Source: JBBQKI01 sp038326725 (lineage in GTDB: Bacteria > Bacteroidota > Bacteroidia > Flavobacteriales > Flavobacteriaceae). Taken from it: a DNA stretch of 7,455 bases. Below are positions 6,542 to 7,455 of this stretch, piece after piece; the first letter of the stretch is position 1; every line of letters starts with the position of its first letter. Below the pieces are notes generated by a model, which saw only the letters and a program-made list of their open reading frames with translations, was not told the DNA's origin and ran no database searches. Made by a program: the position numbers and the translations under genes. The stretch covers positions 1 through 7,455 of the forward strand of contig JBBQKI010000062.1 of the NCBI GenBank assembly GCA_038326725.1, in the 5' to 3' direction.

Positions 6542-7441
6542 TTAATAATTCCACAAATCTATTTCGATGTTGCGGACCTGTTCTTTTATCCTTTCCGATT
6601 CCATAAGCTGCATCATTGCATTGTCATTGATATAATCCTTAACATCGCGATCTCCCTGCACATTGTCTTCCCTATAAATAGTTGCGGAAAAACGACGTGA
6701 GTTCAAAAGGTGATCATAGGAAATTGGTTGTGATGTATTTTCCCTATTAAAGGCTTTATTCTCATGGAGTACTTCACGCGCTGCAGGAAACCAAATCCAG
6801 AAAAGTTCTACTTTAGAATCCACATTATCATCCGGAAATGCCTTGGAACGAGCTTCATTCGCAACCGGGCAAATGCCCAACAAACGGTATTTAAGCTCTC
6901 CTTGCATTTTGTCTATGAACCAATACCCACGAATGCGCCACTCTTCTATATCGCCGGCATCCAATGTAAACCTTCTAACATATTGAGGATCTACAATCCC
7001 TTCCGCATTGTACTGCTCAATTCCCAAATCTGTTGTATCACTATAAGTAAGTGATGCTGAAAGATCGCCCAAGGTCCTTTTTTCAGTAAAATAGGAATCG
7101 GCATATACTTCCTCAATCTTGCCGTTTTTTATATTGGCCACCAATACATCATACAAAGAACGGCGGCTCATGCCAATGTTATTTGTATCAATGGGGTAAT
7201 ATAATGGGAAATTTACACGCTCATCAAGATCAATAACTTCCCAAGTGGTTTTGGACCACAACACATCCCGCTGGCCTATATAGCCATAGGGCAACGGCCG
7301 GTCATTGTCATAGGCAATTTGCTCTTCCGTTTTTTTGCCTATTTCATCGGGTGTAGTTGCGTTCAGGATATTAATCTGGGCTTGAGCCCCGATAATCATT
7401 CCTAAACCAAATACCAATAAAACAACATTTTTACAATTCAT
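6542..7441 (-). CDS. gldN: Gliding motility / type IX secretion protein GldN
   Basis: This 299-residue exported protein is GldN (PorN in Porphyromonas), a core periplasmic component of the type IX secretion system that associates with the lipoprotein GldK in a ring and works with the GldL-GldM motor. A signal peptide is clear: MNCKNVVLLVFGLGMIIGAQA, with likely cleavage after A21. The mature chain has the features expected of GldN: the early DRPLPYGYIGQRDVLWSKT block, the aromatic-rich region near VIDLDERVNFPLYYP, WRIRGYWFIDK in the middle, LLGICPVA, and a C-terminal region with ELFWIWFPAAREVL and SYDHLLNSRRF. The length is typical of the family. The start codon lies 14 nt from the window edge with no Shine-Dalgarno sequence. 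In Flavobacteriia gldK, gldL, gldM and gldN are contiguous in that order, so gldM is expected just beyond the right edge. This is the main indicator of lineage in the window. Confidence 0.93.
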   Translation of the reverse strand: MNCKNVVLLVFGLGMIIGAQAQINILNATTPDEIGKKTEEQIAYDNDRPLPYGYIGQRDVLWSKTTWEVIDLDERVNFPLYYPIDTNNIGMSRRSLYDVLVANIKNGKIEEVYADSYFTEKRTLGDLSASLTYSDTTDLGIEQYNAEGIVDPQYVRRFTLDAGDIEEWRIRGYWFIDKMQGELKYRLLGICPVANEARSKAFPDDNVDSKVELFWIWFPAAREVLHENKAFNRENTSQPISYDHLLNSRRFSATIYREDNVQGDRDVKDYINDNAMMQLMESERIKEQVRNIEIDLWNY

Positions 7442-7455
7442 ACAACTGAGTTTTT

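Overview
The window looks like ordinary chromosome of a gliding or T9SS-bearing member of the Bacteroidota, most likely Flavobacteriia. The evidence is a clear gldN gene (gliding motility / type IX secretion), a DUF983 protein, a CPXCG cysteine-rich protein of the flavobacterial type, AT-rich DNA, few Shine-Dalgarno sequences, and a promoter upstream of the tRNA that matches the Bacteroidota consensus (TTG, about 20 nt, TAnnTTTG).

Layout. Positions 1-563 (minus) hold the N-terminal 187 codons of a TauE/SafE-family membrane permease that runs off the left edge. Positions 564-1067 have no intact gene. They contain a decayed 3' fragment of an ISL3/ISAon1-type transposase (about 740-952, plus), with a nonsense codon and two compensating frameshifts, then a short tandem repeat and a terminator hairpin. 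An initiator tRNA-fMet lies at 1068-1140 (minus) with its own promoter. Positions 1253-2839 (plus) encode a 528-residue protein with one N-terminal membrane anchor and an AsmA/DUF748-like periplasmic part. It converges on a minus-strand pair: an ABC-F translation ATPase of the YheS/YdiF type (3068-4978) and, 37 nt downstream, a 60-residue zinc-binding CPXCG protein (2848-3030). Divergent from the ABC-F gene is a two-TM DUF983 protein with two CXXC pairs (5039-5422, plus). It ends 3 nt from the end of a convergent DAO-family FAD oxidoreductase (5426-6472, minus). Upstream of the oxidoreductase on the same strand, across a hairpin, is gldN (6542-7441, minus), presumably the last gene of a gldKLMN operon that continues beyond the right edge.

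How the genes relate. GldN is a periplasmic component of the T9SS/gliding machinery. The AsmA-like and DUF983 proteins are envelope proteins of unknown role, and ABC-F acts on the ribosome. Apart from the ABC-F/CPXCG pair and possibly gldN/oxidoreductase, the genes look like independent housekeeping units. I see no convincing new multi-gene system. The most informative non-gene signals are the transposase relic beside the initiator tRNA and the hairpin placed just before the oxidoreductase start codon.
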